From positions 3,658,001-3,722,000 of the forward strand of contig NZ_CP022187.1 in assembly GCF_003111645.1 (NCBI RefSeq): 64,000 bases of DNA, in the 5' to 3' direction. Position 1 is the stretch's first letter. The number at the start of each line of letters is the position of its first letter. Below the pieces are notes generated by a model. The model worked only from the letters and a program-made list of their open reading frames with translations. It did no database searches and had not been told where the DNA came from. The stretch comes from Parazoarcus communis (GTDB lineage Bacteria > Pseudomonadota > Gammaproteobacteria > Burkholderiales > Rhodocyclaceae). Shown in pieces: positions 43,734 to 53,034 of the stretch. The translations under genes were made by a program, and so were the position numbers.

Positions 43734-44201
43734 ATGAGACACGAGGCACCTCAGTTTCAGCCCAAGGATCCGGACTATGCTGACCGTGTGCGGGCAAGCT
43801 TCGGCATGCAGCAGGCGATGCGGCTGATCGGGGCGGAGCTGGCGGAACTGGAGCCCGGGTTTGCGGAGATCCATCTGCCGCACCGGCCCGAGATCACCCA
43901 GCAGCATGGATATATCCATGGCGGGGTGGTCGGCATGATTGCCGACTCGGCCGCAGGCTATGCAGCCAATACGCTGACACCGCAGGACACCAGCGTGCTG
44001 ACGGTGGAGTACAAGCTCAACCTGCTGGCGCCGGCGGACGGGCAGCGCCTGGTGGCGCGGGGCGAAGTGATCAAGCCCGGGCGCACGCTGCTGATCACGC
44101 GCGCCGAGGTGTATGCGGTGCGCGACGAACACTGGACCTTGTGCGCGGTGATGCAGCAGACCATCATCGCCATGCACGGCAAGAAGGACGGCGCAGCCTG
44201 A
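43734..44201 (+). CDS. PaaI-type hotdog-fold thioesterase
   Basis: This 155-residue single hotdog domain has the family core 'QQHGYIHGGVVGMIADSAAG', where His-Gly-Gly and the later Asp/Ser form the acyl-CoA hydrolysis site, and 'VLTVEYKLNLLAPADGQRLV'. It probably releases free acids from CoA esters and prevents CoA sequestration. CACGGAG precedes ATG 43734. It is first after the LiuR-like operator. Confidence 0.9.
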   Translation: MRHEAPQFQPKDPDYADRVRASFGMQQAMRLIGAELAELEPGFAEIHLPHRPEITQQHGYIHGGVVGMIADSAAGYAANTLTPQDTSVLTVEYKLNLLAPADGQRLVARGEVIKPGRTLLITRAEVYAVRDEHWTLCAVMQQTIIAMHGKKDGAA

Positions 44202-44258
44202 GGTCGATATGGCCGGCGCGCTGCGACGTCCGGCACAAGGCAACGAGGAGACCAAAGC

Positions 44259-45401
44259 ATGACCGTCCGCCTGCTCACGATTACTGCCAGCGACGCTGCG
44301 GAGCTTGCGCATGTGCGCCAGTTCTTCCGCAACTATGCGGCCTGGCTGGGCGTCGATATGAACTTTCAGGGCTTCGCCGAAGAGCTTGCCGATCTTCCCG
44401 GCGCCTATGGCGCAGCCGACGGGCGCCTGTTCTACGCCGAGGTGGATGGCCGCCCGGCCGGGTGTGTCGGCGTGCGCCGCCTGTCGGACGGCATGTGCGA
44501 GATGAAGCGGCTGTATGTCGAGCCCGAGGCGCGCGGCACCGGTGTGGGGCGTCAGCTTGCCATGGCTGCAATCCAGGCGGCGAAGGCGCTCGGTTACCGG
44601 CGGGTGATGCTCGACACGCTGCCCGCGATGCGGATCGCGGTAAAGCTGTATCGCGAGCTCGGTTTCACCGAGGCGCCTTCCTACTACCAGACGCCGGTCG
44701 AGGGGACGGTGTTCATGACCCTCGATCTCGACAACTGGTCCGAGGCCGAGGTGAACAACGAGAACCTGTTCCACCTGTTCGATTTCAACGTGGCGTGGGC
44801 GCGCCAGATGCAGGAGGTCGACCCCGGTTTCTTCGAGAAGCTGGCGCATCTGCAGAGCCCGGAATACCTGTGGATCGGCTGCTCGGATTCGCGCGTGCCT
44901 GCCAACCAGATCGTCGGCCTGCTGCCGGGCGAGGTGTTCGTCCATCGCAATGTGGCCAACGTGGTGGTGCACACCGACCTCAACTGCCTGTCAGTCATCC
45001 AGTTCGCGGTCGATGTGCTCAAGGTGAAGCACATCATGGTGGTGGGCCACTATGGCTGTGGTGGCGTGAAAGCGGCACTCAACCGCGACCGTGTCGGCCT
45101 GGTCGATCTGTGGCTGCGTCATGTGCAGGACGTCCATGTCAAGCATCGCGGGGCGGTGGACGATTTGCCGCTGGATCAGCGACACGACCGTCTGTGCGAG
45201 TTCAACGTCATGGAGCAGGTGGTGAACGTGGCTCAGACGGTGGTGGTGCAGGATGCGTGGGCGCGCGGTCAGCGCCTGACCGTGCATGGCTGGATCTACG
45301 GCTTGAAGAACGGACTGATTCGCGATCTCGGGATCAACGTCAGCCGCAGCGAAGATTTGATGCCGCGCTATGCCGCGGCGCTCGAAGCACTCGGCAACTG
45401 A
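44259..45401 (+). CDS. GNAT acetyltransferase - beta-carbonic anhydrase fusion
   Basis: This 380-residue protein joins two enzymes. Residues 1 to about 157 are a GNAT acyltransferase with the acetyl-CoA loop 'RGTGVGRQLAM' and 'ALGYRRVMLDTLPAMRIAVK'. Residues about 160-380 are a beta-carbonic anhydrase with zinc ligands Cys208 and Asp210 in 'CSDSR', plus His264 and Cys267 in 'VVGHYGCGGV'. Beta-CAs of the Can type are normally about 210-220 residues and start near 'NLFHLFDFNVAWARQM', exactly where the second half begins here. Both sites look intact. GAGGAG precedes the ATG. Carbonic anhydrase could supply bicarbonate to biotin carboxylases of acyl-CoA catabolism; the GNAT target is unknown. Confidence 0.9.
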   Translation: MTVRLLTITASDAAELAHVRQFFRNYAAWLGVDMNFQGFAEELADLPGAYGAADGRLFYAEVDGRPAGCVGVRRLSDGMCEMKRLYVEPEARGTGVGRQLAMAAIQAAKALGYRRVMLDTLPAMRIAVKLYRELGFTEAPSYYQTPVEGTVFMTLDLDNWSEAEVNNENLFHLFDFNVAWARQMQEVDPGFFEKLAHLQSPEYLWIGCSDSRVPANQIVGLLPGEVFVHRNVANVVVHTDLNCLSVIQFAVDVLKVKHIMVVGHYGCGGVKAALNRDRVGLVDLWLRHVQDVHVKHRGAVDDLPLDQRHDRLCEFNVMEQVVNVAQTVVVQDAWARGQRLTVHGWIYGLKNGLIRDLGINVSRSEDLMPRYAAALEALGN

Positions 45402-45432
45402 GTGCAGTCATTGTTCGAAAATGGAGAATTGC

Positions 45433-46641
45433 ATGTCTGATCCCGTCGTTATCGTTTCCGTTGCCCGCACCCCGATGGGTGGCTTTCAGGGCGATCTGTC
45501 CGGCCTGACCGGCCCCCAGCTCGGCGCGGTCGCCATCAAGGCGGCGGTCGAGCGCGCCGGGCTGTCGCCCGAGCAGGTCGAGGAGGTCATCATGGGATGC
45601 GTGCTGCCCGCAGGCGTCGGTCAGGCGCCCGCACGTCAGGCCTCGCTGGGTGCAGGCCTGCCGCTGTCGGCCGGTTGCACCACGGTCAACAAGGTGTGTG
45701 GCTCAGGCATGAAGGCCACGATGCTGGCGCACGATCTGCTGCTGGCCGGAACCAACGATGTGATGGTGTCGGGCGGCATGGAGTCGATGTCGAACGCCCC
45801 CTACCTGCTGCCCAAGGCGCGCAGCGGCTATCGCCTCGGTCATGGTCAGATGCTCGATCACATGTTCCTCGACGGCCTGGAGGACAGCTATTCGAAGGAG
45901 ACCAAGGGTCGTCTGATGGGCACCTTTGCCGAGGATTGTGCCTCGCACTTCGACTTTACCCGTGCGGCACAGGATGAGTTTGCGGTGGCGTCCACGACGC
46001 GTGCGCAGAACGCGATCAATGGCGGTGCATTCAGCTGGGAAGTGGCACCGGTGACGGTCTCCGGGCGCAAGGGCGATGTCGTGGTGGACAAGGACGAGCA
46101 GCCGCTGAAGGCGCAGCTCGACAAGATCGGCAGCCTCAAGCCTGCGTTCAGGAAGGACGGTACGGTCACGGCAGCAAACTCGTCGTCGATCTCCGATGGT
46201 GCGGCTGCGCTGGTACTGATGCGCAAGTCGACGGCGGAAAGGCTCGGCCTTTCGCCGCTGGCAACGATCATTGGCCACGCCACCCACGCGCAGGAGCCGG
46301 CGTGGTTTACGACGGCGCCGGTCGGTGCGATGCAGAAGGTGCTGGCCAAGGCTGGCTGGGGCGTCGAAGACGTCGACCTGTGGGAGATCAACGAGGCCTT
46401 TGCCGTGGTGACCATGGCGGCGATGAAGGAAATGAAGCTGCCGCATGACAGGGTCAACGTGAATGGCGGCGCTTGCGCGCTGGGTCATCCGATCGGTGCC
46501 TCGGGTGCCCGCATTCTGGTGACGCTGATCGGTGCGCTGCGCGCCAAGGGGCTCAAGCGTGGCGTTGCCAGCCTGTGCATCGGCGGTGGCGAGGCGACGG
46601 CGATGGCGATCGAGGTGAACACCTCGGTGAACTGCGGCTGA
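45433..46641 (+). CDS. Acetyl-CoA C-acyltransferase (thiolase)
   Basis: This 402-residue thiolase carries the nucleophile Cys89 in 'VNKVCGSGMKA', 'EINEAFAVV' and the C-terminal 'GGACALGHPIGASGARI' with the second Cys-Gly-His set. It cleaves 3-ketoacyl-CoA or condenses acetyl-CoA. ATG 45433 has GGAG seven bases upstream; an in-frame ATG at 45421 lacks one. It is part of the LiuR-like cluster. It could serve beta-oxidation, ketone-body use or, in reverse, PHB precursor supply. Confidence 0.94.
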   Translation: MSDPVVIVSVARTPMGGFQGDLSGLTGPQLGAVAIKAAVERAGLSPEQVEEVIMGCVLPAGVGQAPARQASLGAGLPLSAGCTTVNKVCGSGMKATMLAHDLLLAGTNDVMVSGGMESMSNAPYLLPKARSGYRLGHGQMLDHMFLDGLEDSYSKETKGRLMGTFAEDCASHFDFTRAAQDEFAVASTTRAQNAINGGAFSWEVAPVTVSGRKGDVVVDKDEQPLKAQLDKIGSLKPAFRKDGTVTAANSSSISDGAAALVLMRKSTAERLGLSPLATIIGHATHAQEPAWFTTAPVGAMQKVLAKAGWGVEDVDLWEINEAFAVVTMAAMKEMKLPHDRVNVNGGACALGHPIGASGARILVTLIGALRAKGLKRGVASLCIGGGEATAMAIEVNTSVNCG

Positions 46642-46832
46642 TGGTTTGAAACCAGAAGGACCCGTGCGCGAAACCGCCGGCCGCGCCGCGTGCTTGTTCC
46701 GTGCGCTGCGGAACTCGGCCTGCGGCCTCGGACAGTCCTCGCGCACTCCTCAAGCACCCGACACGACCGGCTTGGCCGGTGTGCCCTCCCTAATCAATGC
46801 AATGAAGGCGCTAGCCTTCCTTGGGAAACTCC

Positions 46833-47966
46833 ATGATTCTGACTGCTGAACAGGAAATGATCCGCGACTCCATCCGTGCTTTTGCGCAGGAGCGCCTTGC
46901 ACCCTTTGCGGCCGACTGGGACCGCAATCACACCTTTCCGGCCGAAGCGCTGAAGGAACTCGCCGCGCTCGGCGCGCTGGGCATGGTTGTGCCCGAGGAG
47001 TGGGGCGGTGCCGGCATGGACTACATGAGCCTGGTGCTGGCGCTGGAAGAGATTGCCGCCGGCGACGGCGCAACCTCGACCATCGTCAGTGTGCAGAACT
47101 CGCTGCCCTGCGGCATCCTCAACCGTTTCGGTACCGACGCACAGAAGGAAGCCTGGCTGAAGCTGCTCGCCCGCGGCGAGAAGCTGGGCTGCTTCTGCCT
47201 GACCGAGCCGCATGTCGGCTCCGACGCGTCGGCCATCCGCACCTCGGCGGTGCGTGAGGGCGACGAGTGGGTGCTCAACGGGGTCAAGCAGTTCATCACC
47301 TCGGGCAAGCATGCCGACATGGCCATCGTGTTTGCAGTCACCGACAAGGCTGCGGGCAAGAAGGGCATTACCTGTTTCCTCGTTCCCGCCAACGCGCCCG
47401 GTTACCAGGTGGGGCGCATCGAGGAGAAGATGGGCCAGAAGGCGTCCGACACCACGCAGATCCTGTTCGAGAACTGCCGCATTCCGGCCGATTCGGTGAT
47501 CGGTGAGGAAGGTCAGGGCTACAAGATCGCGCTGGCCAACCTCGAGGCGGGTCGCATCGGTATCGCCGCGCAGTGCCTGGGCATGGCGCGTGCCGCGCTG
47601 GAGGCGGCGGTCAAGTATGCGCAGGAACGCGAGAGCTTCGGCAAGCCGATCTTCGAGCATCAGGCGGTCAATTTCCGCCTTGCCGACATGGCGACACAGC
47701 TTGAGGCCGCGCGCCAGCTCGTGTGGCATGCGGCCACGCTCAAGGATGCCGGTCGGCCCTGCCTCAAGGAGGCGTCGATGGCCAAGCTGTTTGCCTCCGA
47801 GATGGCCGAAAAGGTCTGCTCCGACGCGATTCAGGTGCATGGCGGCTATGGCTACGTCAGCGACTTCCCGGTCGAGCGCATCTACCGCGATGTCCGTGTG
47901 TGCCAGATCTACGAGGGTGCGAGCGATATCCAGAAGCTGGTGATCGGTCGCGCGCTCGCCGGCTGA
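46833..47966 (+). CDS. Acyl-CoA dehydrogenase (short/branched-chain type)
   Basis: This 377-residue FAD enzyme has 'CFCLTEPHVGSDASAIRTSA', 'WVLNGVKQFITSGKHADMAI' and the catalytic Glu361 in 'IYEGASDIQ', the canonical position of short- and medium-chain acyl-CoA dehydrogenases. It oxidises an acyl-CoA to the 2-enoyl-CoA. ATG 46833 was chosen over an upstream in-frame TTG 46821. It follows the thiolase after 190 bases that hold no gene I can support. Confidence 0.93.
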   Translation: MILTAEQEMIRDSIRAFAQERLAPFAADWDRNHTFPAEALKELAALGALGMVVPEEWGGAGMDYMSLVLALEEIAAGDGATSTIVSVQNSLPCGILNRFGTDAQKEAWLKLLARGEKLGCFCLTEPHVGSDASAIRTSAVREGDEWVLNGVKQFITSGKHADMAIVFAVTDKAAGKKGITCFLVPANAPGYQVGRIEEKMGQKASDTTQILFENCRIPADSVIGEEGQGYKIALANLEAGRIGIAAQCLGMARAALEAAVKYAQERESFGKPIFEHQAVNFRLADMATQLEAARQLVWHAATLKDAGRPCLKEASMAKLFASEMAEKVCSDAIQVHGGYGYVSDFPVERIYRDVRVCQIYEGASDIQKLVIGRALAG

Positions 47967-48064
47967 TCGTCAGCCGTGCTTCCGGTCCTGCGGGTTGTGG
48001 TGGCGGGTTTCCCTCCCTCTCTTCCCGTTGCTGAATCCGCAGGATTTTTTCCAGTCTTGATGGA

Positions 48065-48685
48065 GTGACTGCCGTGCCCGGTACTGCAAACCCGATTGAA
48101 TTCTGGTTCGATTTTTCCTCGCCCTACGGCTACTTCATGGCGGAAAAGATCGATGCGCTGGCCGCCAGGTATGGCCGCGAAGTGGCCTGGCATCCATACT
48201 TGCTGGGTGCGGTGTACAAGGTTACCGGTGGCGTGCCGCTGACCGGCCTGCCGATGAAGGGCGAATACGCGCTGCACGACATCGTCCGCAGCGCCCGTTA
48301 TCTTGGGCTGCCATTCGTGGTCCCCGAGCCGTTCCCGGTGGCAACCCAGCATGCCGCACGTGCGTTCTACCATCTGCAGGACACCGATCCGGCGCTGGCG
48401 CGACGCTTTGCGCTGGCCGTATTCCGCGCCTTCTTTGTCGACGGTCTCGACATCTCGTCGCTCGATACGGTAAAGCAGGTGGCCGAATCCGTCGGCGCGC
48501 CGGGTGATGAACTCGGTGCAGCCGTCTCAGCCGATGCCATCAAGGCCAGACTGAAGGCCGAATGCGAGGCGGCCCTTGCGCGCGGGATCTTCGGTTCGCC
48601 TTATGTCGTCATCGATGGCGAGTGCTTCTGGGGTGTCGACCGCCTGCCTCAGATCGAGCGCTGGCTGGAGACGGGCGGCTTCTGA
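48065..48685 (+). CDS. 2-Hydroxychromene-2-carboxylate isomerase family protein (DsbA/kappa-GST fold)
   Basis: This 206-residue thioredoxin-fold protein of the HCCA isomerase/kappa-GST group has 'IEFWFDFSSPYGYFMAEKID' with the conserved Ser in place of the DsbA CxxC, 'GRSARYLGLPF'-like sequence ('VRSARYLGLPFVVPEPFPVA') and 'ARGIFGSPYVVIDGECFWG' with the cis-Pro loop. These proteins use glutathione for isomerisation in aromatic degradation, but many genomic copies have unknown substrates. The start is GTG 48065 or GTG 48074. Confidence 0.85.
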   Translation: MTAVPGTANPIEFWFDFSSPYGYFMAEKIDALAARYGREVAWHPYLLGAVYKVTGGVPLTGLPMKGEYALHDIVRSARYLGLPFVVPEPFPVATQHAARAFYHLQDTDPALARRFALAVFRAFFVDGLDISSLDTVKQVAESVGAPGDELGAAVSADAIKARLKAECEAALARGIFGSPYVVIDGECFWGVDRLPQIERWLETGGF

Positions 48686-48695
48686 GTCTGCCGGG

Positions 48696-49252
48696 TCACA
48701 CCTCGAAGCCGTCGCCGGTCGCAAAGAAGTGCCCGCCGGCACGATAGTGGATGGTGCGTTTTCCCCATCCTGAAATGACCATCGGCCGTTGCTGAAGACG
48801 GCCGGGTCGGCCCAGGCGGCCACCACTTCGGCCACAAACAGATCGTACTTGCGCTGATTCTCCGGTTCGGGAATCACCCTGCACTCCAGCCAGCCGAGGC
48901 AGCCTTCAACGAGCGGGGCGCCGACGGCAGACGCCGGGCTCGTCGTGATCTCCAGCGCTGCGAGCTTGTCACCCTCGCGGCCGCTGACCGACCCCGCCTG
49001 CAGCACGGTCTCGGCGATCCTCAGGGACGGGATGTTGAGCACGAACTCTCCACTGGCCTCGACAAGCTCTCGTGTCAGGGTACTGCGGTCTATCACCACG
49101 GCAACCTTGGGCGGGTCGAAGTCGAGCGGCATTGCCCACGACGCGGCCATGACGTTCCGGCGCTCGCCCGCAGCGCTGCTGACGAGCGTGACCGGGCCGT
49201 GGTTCAGCAGCAGGTAGGCCTTGTTCAGATCGACGGCCGTGCGTTGGCTCAT
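48696..49252 (-). pseudogene. Frameshifted flavin reductase family protein
   Basis: The N-terminal 155 residues or so form a flavin-reductase-like split barrel ('LNHGPVTLVSSAAGERRNVM', 'VAVVIDRSTLTRELVEASGE', 'FVAEVVAAWADPAVFSNGRW'). After 'WSFQDGE' the frame loses similarity and runs into the antisense of the neighbour. The expected C-terminus ('RTIHYRAGGHFFATGDGFEV', stop at 48696-48698) is present in another frame. A single missing base in the run of G and A residues at plus 48759-48766 explains this. It is either a real inactivating frameshift or a homopolymer sequencing error. Without the shift the protein would be about 185 residues. Confidence 0.75.
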
Positions 49253-49402
49253 GAGGCAGACACTCCTGTACTCGTGAAACGGTCAAGGGTACGACAGGGC
49301 GCTGCCGGTTTGTGGGCAAGCTGAGCGTAGAATGCCCATCCACGGCAAGACTGTTCTGGCCGGCATGCACTTTCCCGTTTGCAGATCGTGTTCAGCTAAC
49401 CC

Positions 49403-52400
49403 ATGCGTCAATTTCTGCATTCACTGCGCGCCAGGCTGGTTGCACTGGTAGTACTCGTAGCCCTTCCGGGTGTGGCGATGCTGGCTGTCAACGCATGGAA
49501 GGGGCGCATCGAGGCGATCGAGGGTGCCCAGCAGCAGGCGATCGATACCGCCAGCCTCCTGGCAAGTGATCAGGCTCGCCTGATCGAGGAAACGCGGCGC
49601 TACCTGGAGCGCCTGGCCCAGTTTCCGGAAGTTCAGCAGCCGGCATCCCCTGCATGCAGCGCGTTTCTGACCAAGGTGCTGGGGCTGACGGAGCGTTACG
49701 TCAATCTGGGCGTACCGGGTGCGGATGGTGAACTGCTGTGCAACGCCTTGCCGCTGAAGACCCGGGTCAATGTTGCGGACCGCTCATACATCCGCCGTGC
49801 GCTCGACAAGGGGGAGTTTTCGATCGGCGAGTTCCAGACCGACCGGGCCGCAGGCGTGACCAGCGTGAATTTTGCCTACCCTGTTGTTGCGCCAGCCGAT
49901 GGCCGCGTCGTGGGGGCCGCCGTTGCGGTCATTTCACTCTCGTGGTGGAGCGAGCGTCTGGCCGAGACGCGGCTGCCGGAGAAATCGATTGCCTACATTG
50001 CCGATGCGGACAACCGGATCGTGGCGCATTTTCCCGAGGCCCGGGATCGCCTGGGGCTGAAGCTCGGCGAGCTGAACATCCAGACGCCGGACGCGGACAG
50101 TGCCTCGAACTACACGGTCGCGGTCAGCAAGGACGGGAGCGGAATAACGCGCATCTTCGCCCTCATGCGGCTGGTCGATCGCGATTTCGGCAGTCCGGTC
50201 TTTGTCGGCGTCGGCATCCCTTTCGATGCACGGATGGCAGCGATCGAATCGCAGGCAATCAAGGGCGCGCTGATGCTGCTGTTCTTCGTCGCGCTGATGT
50301 TCGTGACGGCGATGTGGGGCGTGCGGGTGAGCATCCTGCAGCCTCTTGAGCAGCTGACCCGGTCGACGGGGGCGCTGGAGTCAGGCAAGCATCAGCACGT
50401 CGCGCAGTTCAAGGGCGCGCTTGAGCTGGTCCGGCTGCAGGAGCGTTTCTCGCGCATGGCGAGAAAGCGGCTGGAGACCGAGAAGCAGCTGCAGGACAGC
50501 AAGAACTACAACCGCATGCTGTTCGAGACGACGCCGGTCGGTCTGGCGCTGCGCTCCCGGGACGGGCGGCTGCTCGACGTCAACCCGGCGTTTGCCGCGA
50601 TTCTCGGGCGCACGATTGCGGAAACCAAGGCGCTCAATTATCGGGACATCATCGAGCCGGAGCGGGCCGACGACGAAGTCCGTCAGCTGGAACGTCTTCG
50701 CGTCATGGAGTCGTGCTGCCGTTACGAAGTCGATTACCGGCACCGTGATGGCCACAGCATCCCGGTGCGCGTATCCAGCATGGTGCTTGAGCGCGGTGGG
50801 GAGCGGCTGATCTGGTCGAGTGTCGAGGACGTGACCGCGGACAAGCAGGCCGAGGCCAGTCTTCGTCTGGCCGCCAGTGTCTTCACCCATGCCCGCGAAG
50901 GCATCTTCATCACCGATGCCGAGGGCAGGATCGTCGATGCAAACCAGACCTTCTGCGAGATCACCGGTTACGCTCGCGAAGAGTTCATCGGCCAGCCCGC
51001 GAACCTGCTTGGGTCGGGCAGCCAGACGCCCGACTATCACGCCGCCATGTGGCGGATGCTGCGAGAACGCGGTCACTGGTATGGCGAGATCTGGAGCGAC
51101 AAGAAGAGCGGCGAACACTATGCGGCGATGCTCACGATCAGTTCGGTGCGGGACATCAGCGGCGGCATCACGAACTACGTTGCCCTGCTGACCGACATCA
51201 CCCTGATGAAGGCGCACGAAAAGCAGCTTGAGCATATCGCGCACTACGATGCACTGACCGGGCTCCCGAACCGGGTGCTGCTGGCGGACCGGTTGAAGCA
51301 TGCGATGGCGCAGAGTCAGCGGCGGGGGCTGTCGCTTGCCGTCGCCTATCTCGATCTGGATGGCTTCAAGCCGGTCAATGACACGCATGGACACAATGTC
51401 GGCGACAAGCTTCTGAACGTCCTTTCCGACCGCATGAAGGATGCGTTGCGGGACGGCGATACGCTGGCGCGCATCGGCGGCGACGAGTTCGTCGCAGTGC
51501 TGACCGACCTCCACACGCGGAAGGACGGTGAGGTCGTGCTTGATCGCATGCTGCAGGCAGTGGCCGAGCCGGTGACCGTCGATGGGCTCGTACTGCGTGT
51601 TTCCGCGAGTATCGGGGTCACGCTGTATCCGCAGGATGCCGCAGAGGCCGAAGTGCTGATGCGCCATGCCGACCAGGCCATGTATCTGGCCAAGCAGGCC
51701 GGCAAGAATCGCTGCCACTTTTTCGACGTCAGCTACGACGCTGAGCTCAAATCCCTGCACGCCAGCCGCCAGGCCGTCCGCGAGGGCTTCGAGCGGGGAG
51801 AGTTTCTGCTTCACTACCAACCCAAGGTCAACCTGAAGACCGGAGTGGTGGTCGGCCTGGAGGCGCTGATCCGGTGGCAGCATCCGGTTCGCGGCTTGCT
51901 GGTGCCGGACGGTTTTCTGCCCCAGATCGAGGATCATGTCATCAGCGTCGAGGTCGGCGAGTGGGTGATCGATACGGTGCTCAGCCAGCTGGATGCATGG
52001 CGTGCCGCCGGACTCAACCTGCCGGTCAGCGTGAACGTCGGCGCACGCCAGTTGCAGCAAGGCGATTTCGTCGTGCGTCTTGCTGCGCTGCTTGCGGCCC
52101 ACCCGGAGGTGGATCCGCAGCTGCTCGAGCTTGAGATCGTGGAGACCAATGCGCTCGAAGACATGGAGCAGGTCTGCGAGCTGATGCACGCCTGCCTTGC
52201 GATGGGCGTCAGGTTTTCGCTGGACGACTTCGGTACCGGGTATTCCTCGCTGACCTACCTGAGACGCCTGCCTGCAGGCCTGCTGAAAATCGACCAGAGC
52301 TTTGTGCGGGACATGCTCGACGATGCCGACGATATGGCAATCGTCGAGGGCGTCGTCGGTCTGGCCGCGGCCTTCCAGCGCGATGTGCTCGCCGAGGGGG

Positions 52401-52588
52401 TCGAAACCGTGGCGCATGGAACGAAACTGCTCGAGCTGGGCTGCGTGCTTGCCCAGGGCTTTGGGATTGCGCGTCCGATGCCGTCGGACGCGGTGCCTGC
52501 GTGGGTGACCAGCTGGCGACCCGATTCGGCGTGGAACCCCGGCAAGCCGGACGCCGGGGCGGGCGACGGAGGTGGGGACGCAGGGTAA
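49403..52588 (+). CDS. Membrane dCACHE-PAS-PAS-GGDEF-EAL c-di-GMP protein
   Basis: This is a 1061-residue signalling enzyme. Helices at about residues 12-32 and 290-312 flank a periplasmic double-CACHE sensor ('YVNLGVPGADGELLCNALPL', 'RSYIRRALDKGEFSIGEF'). A HAMP-like segment, two PAS domains (about 365-480 and 490-610), a GGDEF domain (about 620-785) and an EAL domain (about 795-1045) follow. The GGDEF site is intact ('RIGGDEFVAVL', about residue 690) and so is EAL ('GLEALIRW' about 818, 'DDFGTGYSSL'). Both synthesis and hydrolysis of c-di-GMP are therefore possible. A short Gly/Asp-rich tail ends the protein. It is transcribed alone; the ligand is unknown. Confidence 0.93.
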   Translation: MRQFLHSLRARLVALVVLVALPGVAMLAVNAWKGRIEAIEGAQQQAIDTASLLASDQARLIEETRRYLERLAQFPEVQQPASPACSAFLTKVLGLTERYVNLGVPGADGELLCNALPLKTRVNVADRSYIRRALDKGEFSIGEFQTDRAAGVTSVNFAYPVVAPADGRVVGAAVAVISLSWWSERLAETRLPEKSIAYIADADNRIVAHFPEARDRLGLKLGELNIQTPDADSASNYTVAVSKDGSGITRIFALMRLVDRDFGSPVFVGVGIPFDARMAAIESQAIKGALMLLFFVALMFVTAMWGVRVSILQPLEQLTRSTGALESGKHQHVAQFKGALELVRLQERFSRMARKRLETEKQLQDSKNYNRMLFETTPVGLALRSRDGRLLDVNPAFAAILGRTIAETKALNYRDIIEPERADDEVRQLERLRVMESCCRYEVDYRHRDGHSIPVRVSSMVLERGGERLIWSSVEDVTADKQAEASLRLAASVFTHAREGIFITDAEGRIVDANQTFCEITGYAREEFIGQPANLLGSGSQTPDYHAAMWRMLRERGHWYGEIWSDKKSGEHYAAMLTISSVRDISGGITNYVALLTDITLMKAHEKQLEHIAHYDALTGLPNRVLLADRLKHAMAQSQRRGLSLAVAYLDLDGFKPVNDTHGHNVGDKLLNVLSDRMKDALRDGDTLARIGGDEFVAVLTDLHTRKDGEVVLDRMLQAVAEPVTVDGLVLRVSASIGVTLYPQDAAEAEVLMRHADQAMYLAKQAGKNRCHFFDVSYDAELKSLHASRQAVREGFERGEFLLHYQPKVNLKTGVVVGLEALIRWQHPVRGLLVPDGFLPQIEDHVISVEVGEWVIDTVLSQLDAWRAAGLNLPVSVNVGARQLQQGDFVVRLAALLAAHPEVDPQLLELEIVETNALEDMEQVCELMHACLAMGVRFSLDDFGTGYSSLTYLRRLPAGLLKIDQSFVRDMLDDADDMAIVEGVVGLAAAFQRDVLAEGVETVAHGTKLLELGCVLAQGFGIARPMPSDAVPAWVTSWRPDSAWNPGKPDAGAGDGGGDAG

Positions 52589-52619
52589 AATGCGCGGCGT
52601 CCACTTCACCCCACCCGCC

Positions 52620-52982
52620 ATGCACAAGACCCTGACGTCCTTCACCGGCTCGTCTGCGCCGGCCGAATTCGATCATCCGCGTCCAGCGCGTCTGCTCGAG
52701 GGCAATCCCTTGCGCACGACCTGGAATCATTACGAACAGGACGGCGTGTCTGCCGGCGCCTGGTCCTGCGAACCCGGTGCCTGGCGCATCGCCTTCGCCG
52801 ACGATACCGACGAGTTCTTCCACGTGTTGAGCGGGCGCATCCGCATCACCGATGAGGGCGGGGTGGCGCGTGAGTTCGGTGCGGGCGAAGCCTGCGTGAT
52901 CCCCGCCGGCTTCAAGGGCGTGTTCGAGGTGCTGGAGGCGGTCAGCAAGCACTACGTATTGGTGAAACGAGGGGCACAGTGA
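52620..52982 (+). CDS. Cupin-domain protein
   Basis: This 120-residue single cupin of the small-barrel group often annotated as a DUF861-type or ethanolamine-utilisation-like cupin has 'WRIAFADDTDEFFHVLSGRI' and 'GAGEACVIPAGFKGVFEV'. The first motif has Glu and His placed as metal or substrate ligands. ATG 52620 begins just before the domain; in-frame ATGs upstream add unconserved residues. The reaction is unknown. Confidence 0.8.
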   Translation: MHKTLTSFTGSSAPAEFDHPRPARLLEGNPLRTTWNHYEQDGVSAGAWSCEPGAWRIAFADDTDEFFHVLSGRIRITDEGGVAREFGAGEACVIPAGFKGVFEVLEAVSKHYVLVKRGAQ

Positions 52983-53034
52983 TGCTGCAGGCAGGGCGTG
53001 GTTCCGGCTGGCTGTGCGAAAGAGGAGCTTGCCG

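Noticed and set aside
46642-46832. Small plus-strand frame between the thiolase and acyl-CoA dehydrogenase genes
   Set aside because: There is no ribosome site and no recognisable features, and the codon pattern is unlike the neighbours; treated as intergenic.
48527-48695. C-terminal extension of the minus-strand flavin reductase beyond the frameshift
   Set aside because: This part is only read because of the frame loss at about 48760. It lies antisense to the HCCA-isomerase-like gene and has no similarity to the family end.
50381-52645. 754-codon minus-strand frame opposite the GGDEF-EAL gene
   Set aside because: The sense strand carries intact GGDEF and EAL motifs; the antisense frame shows no domain.
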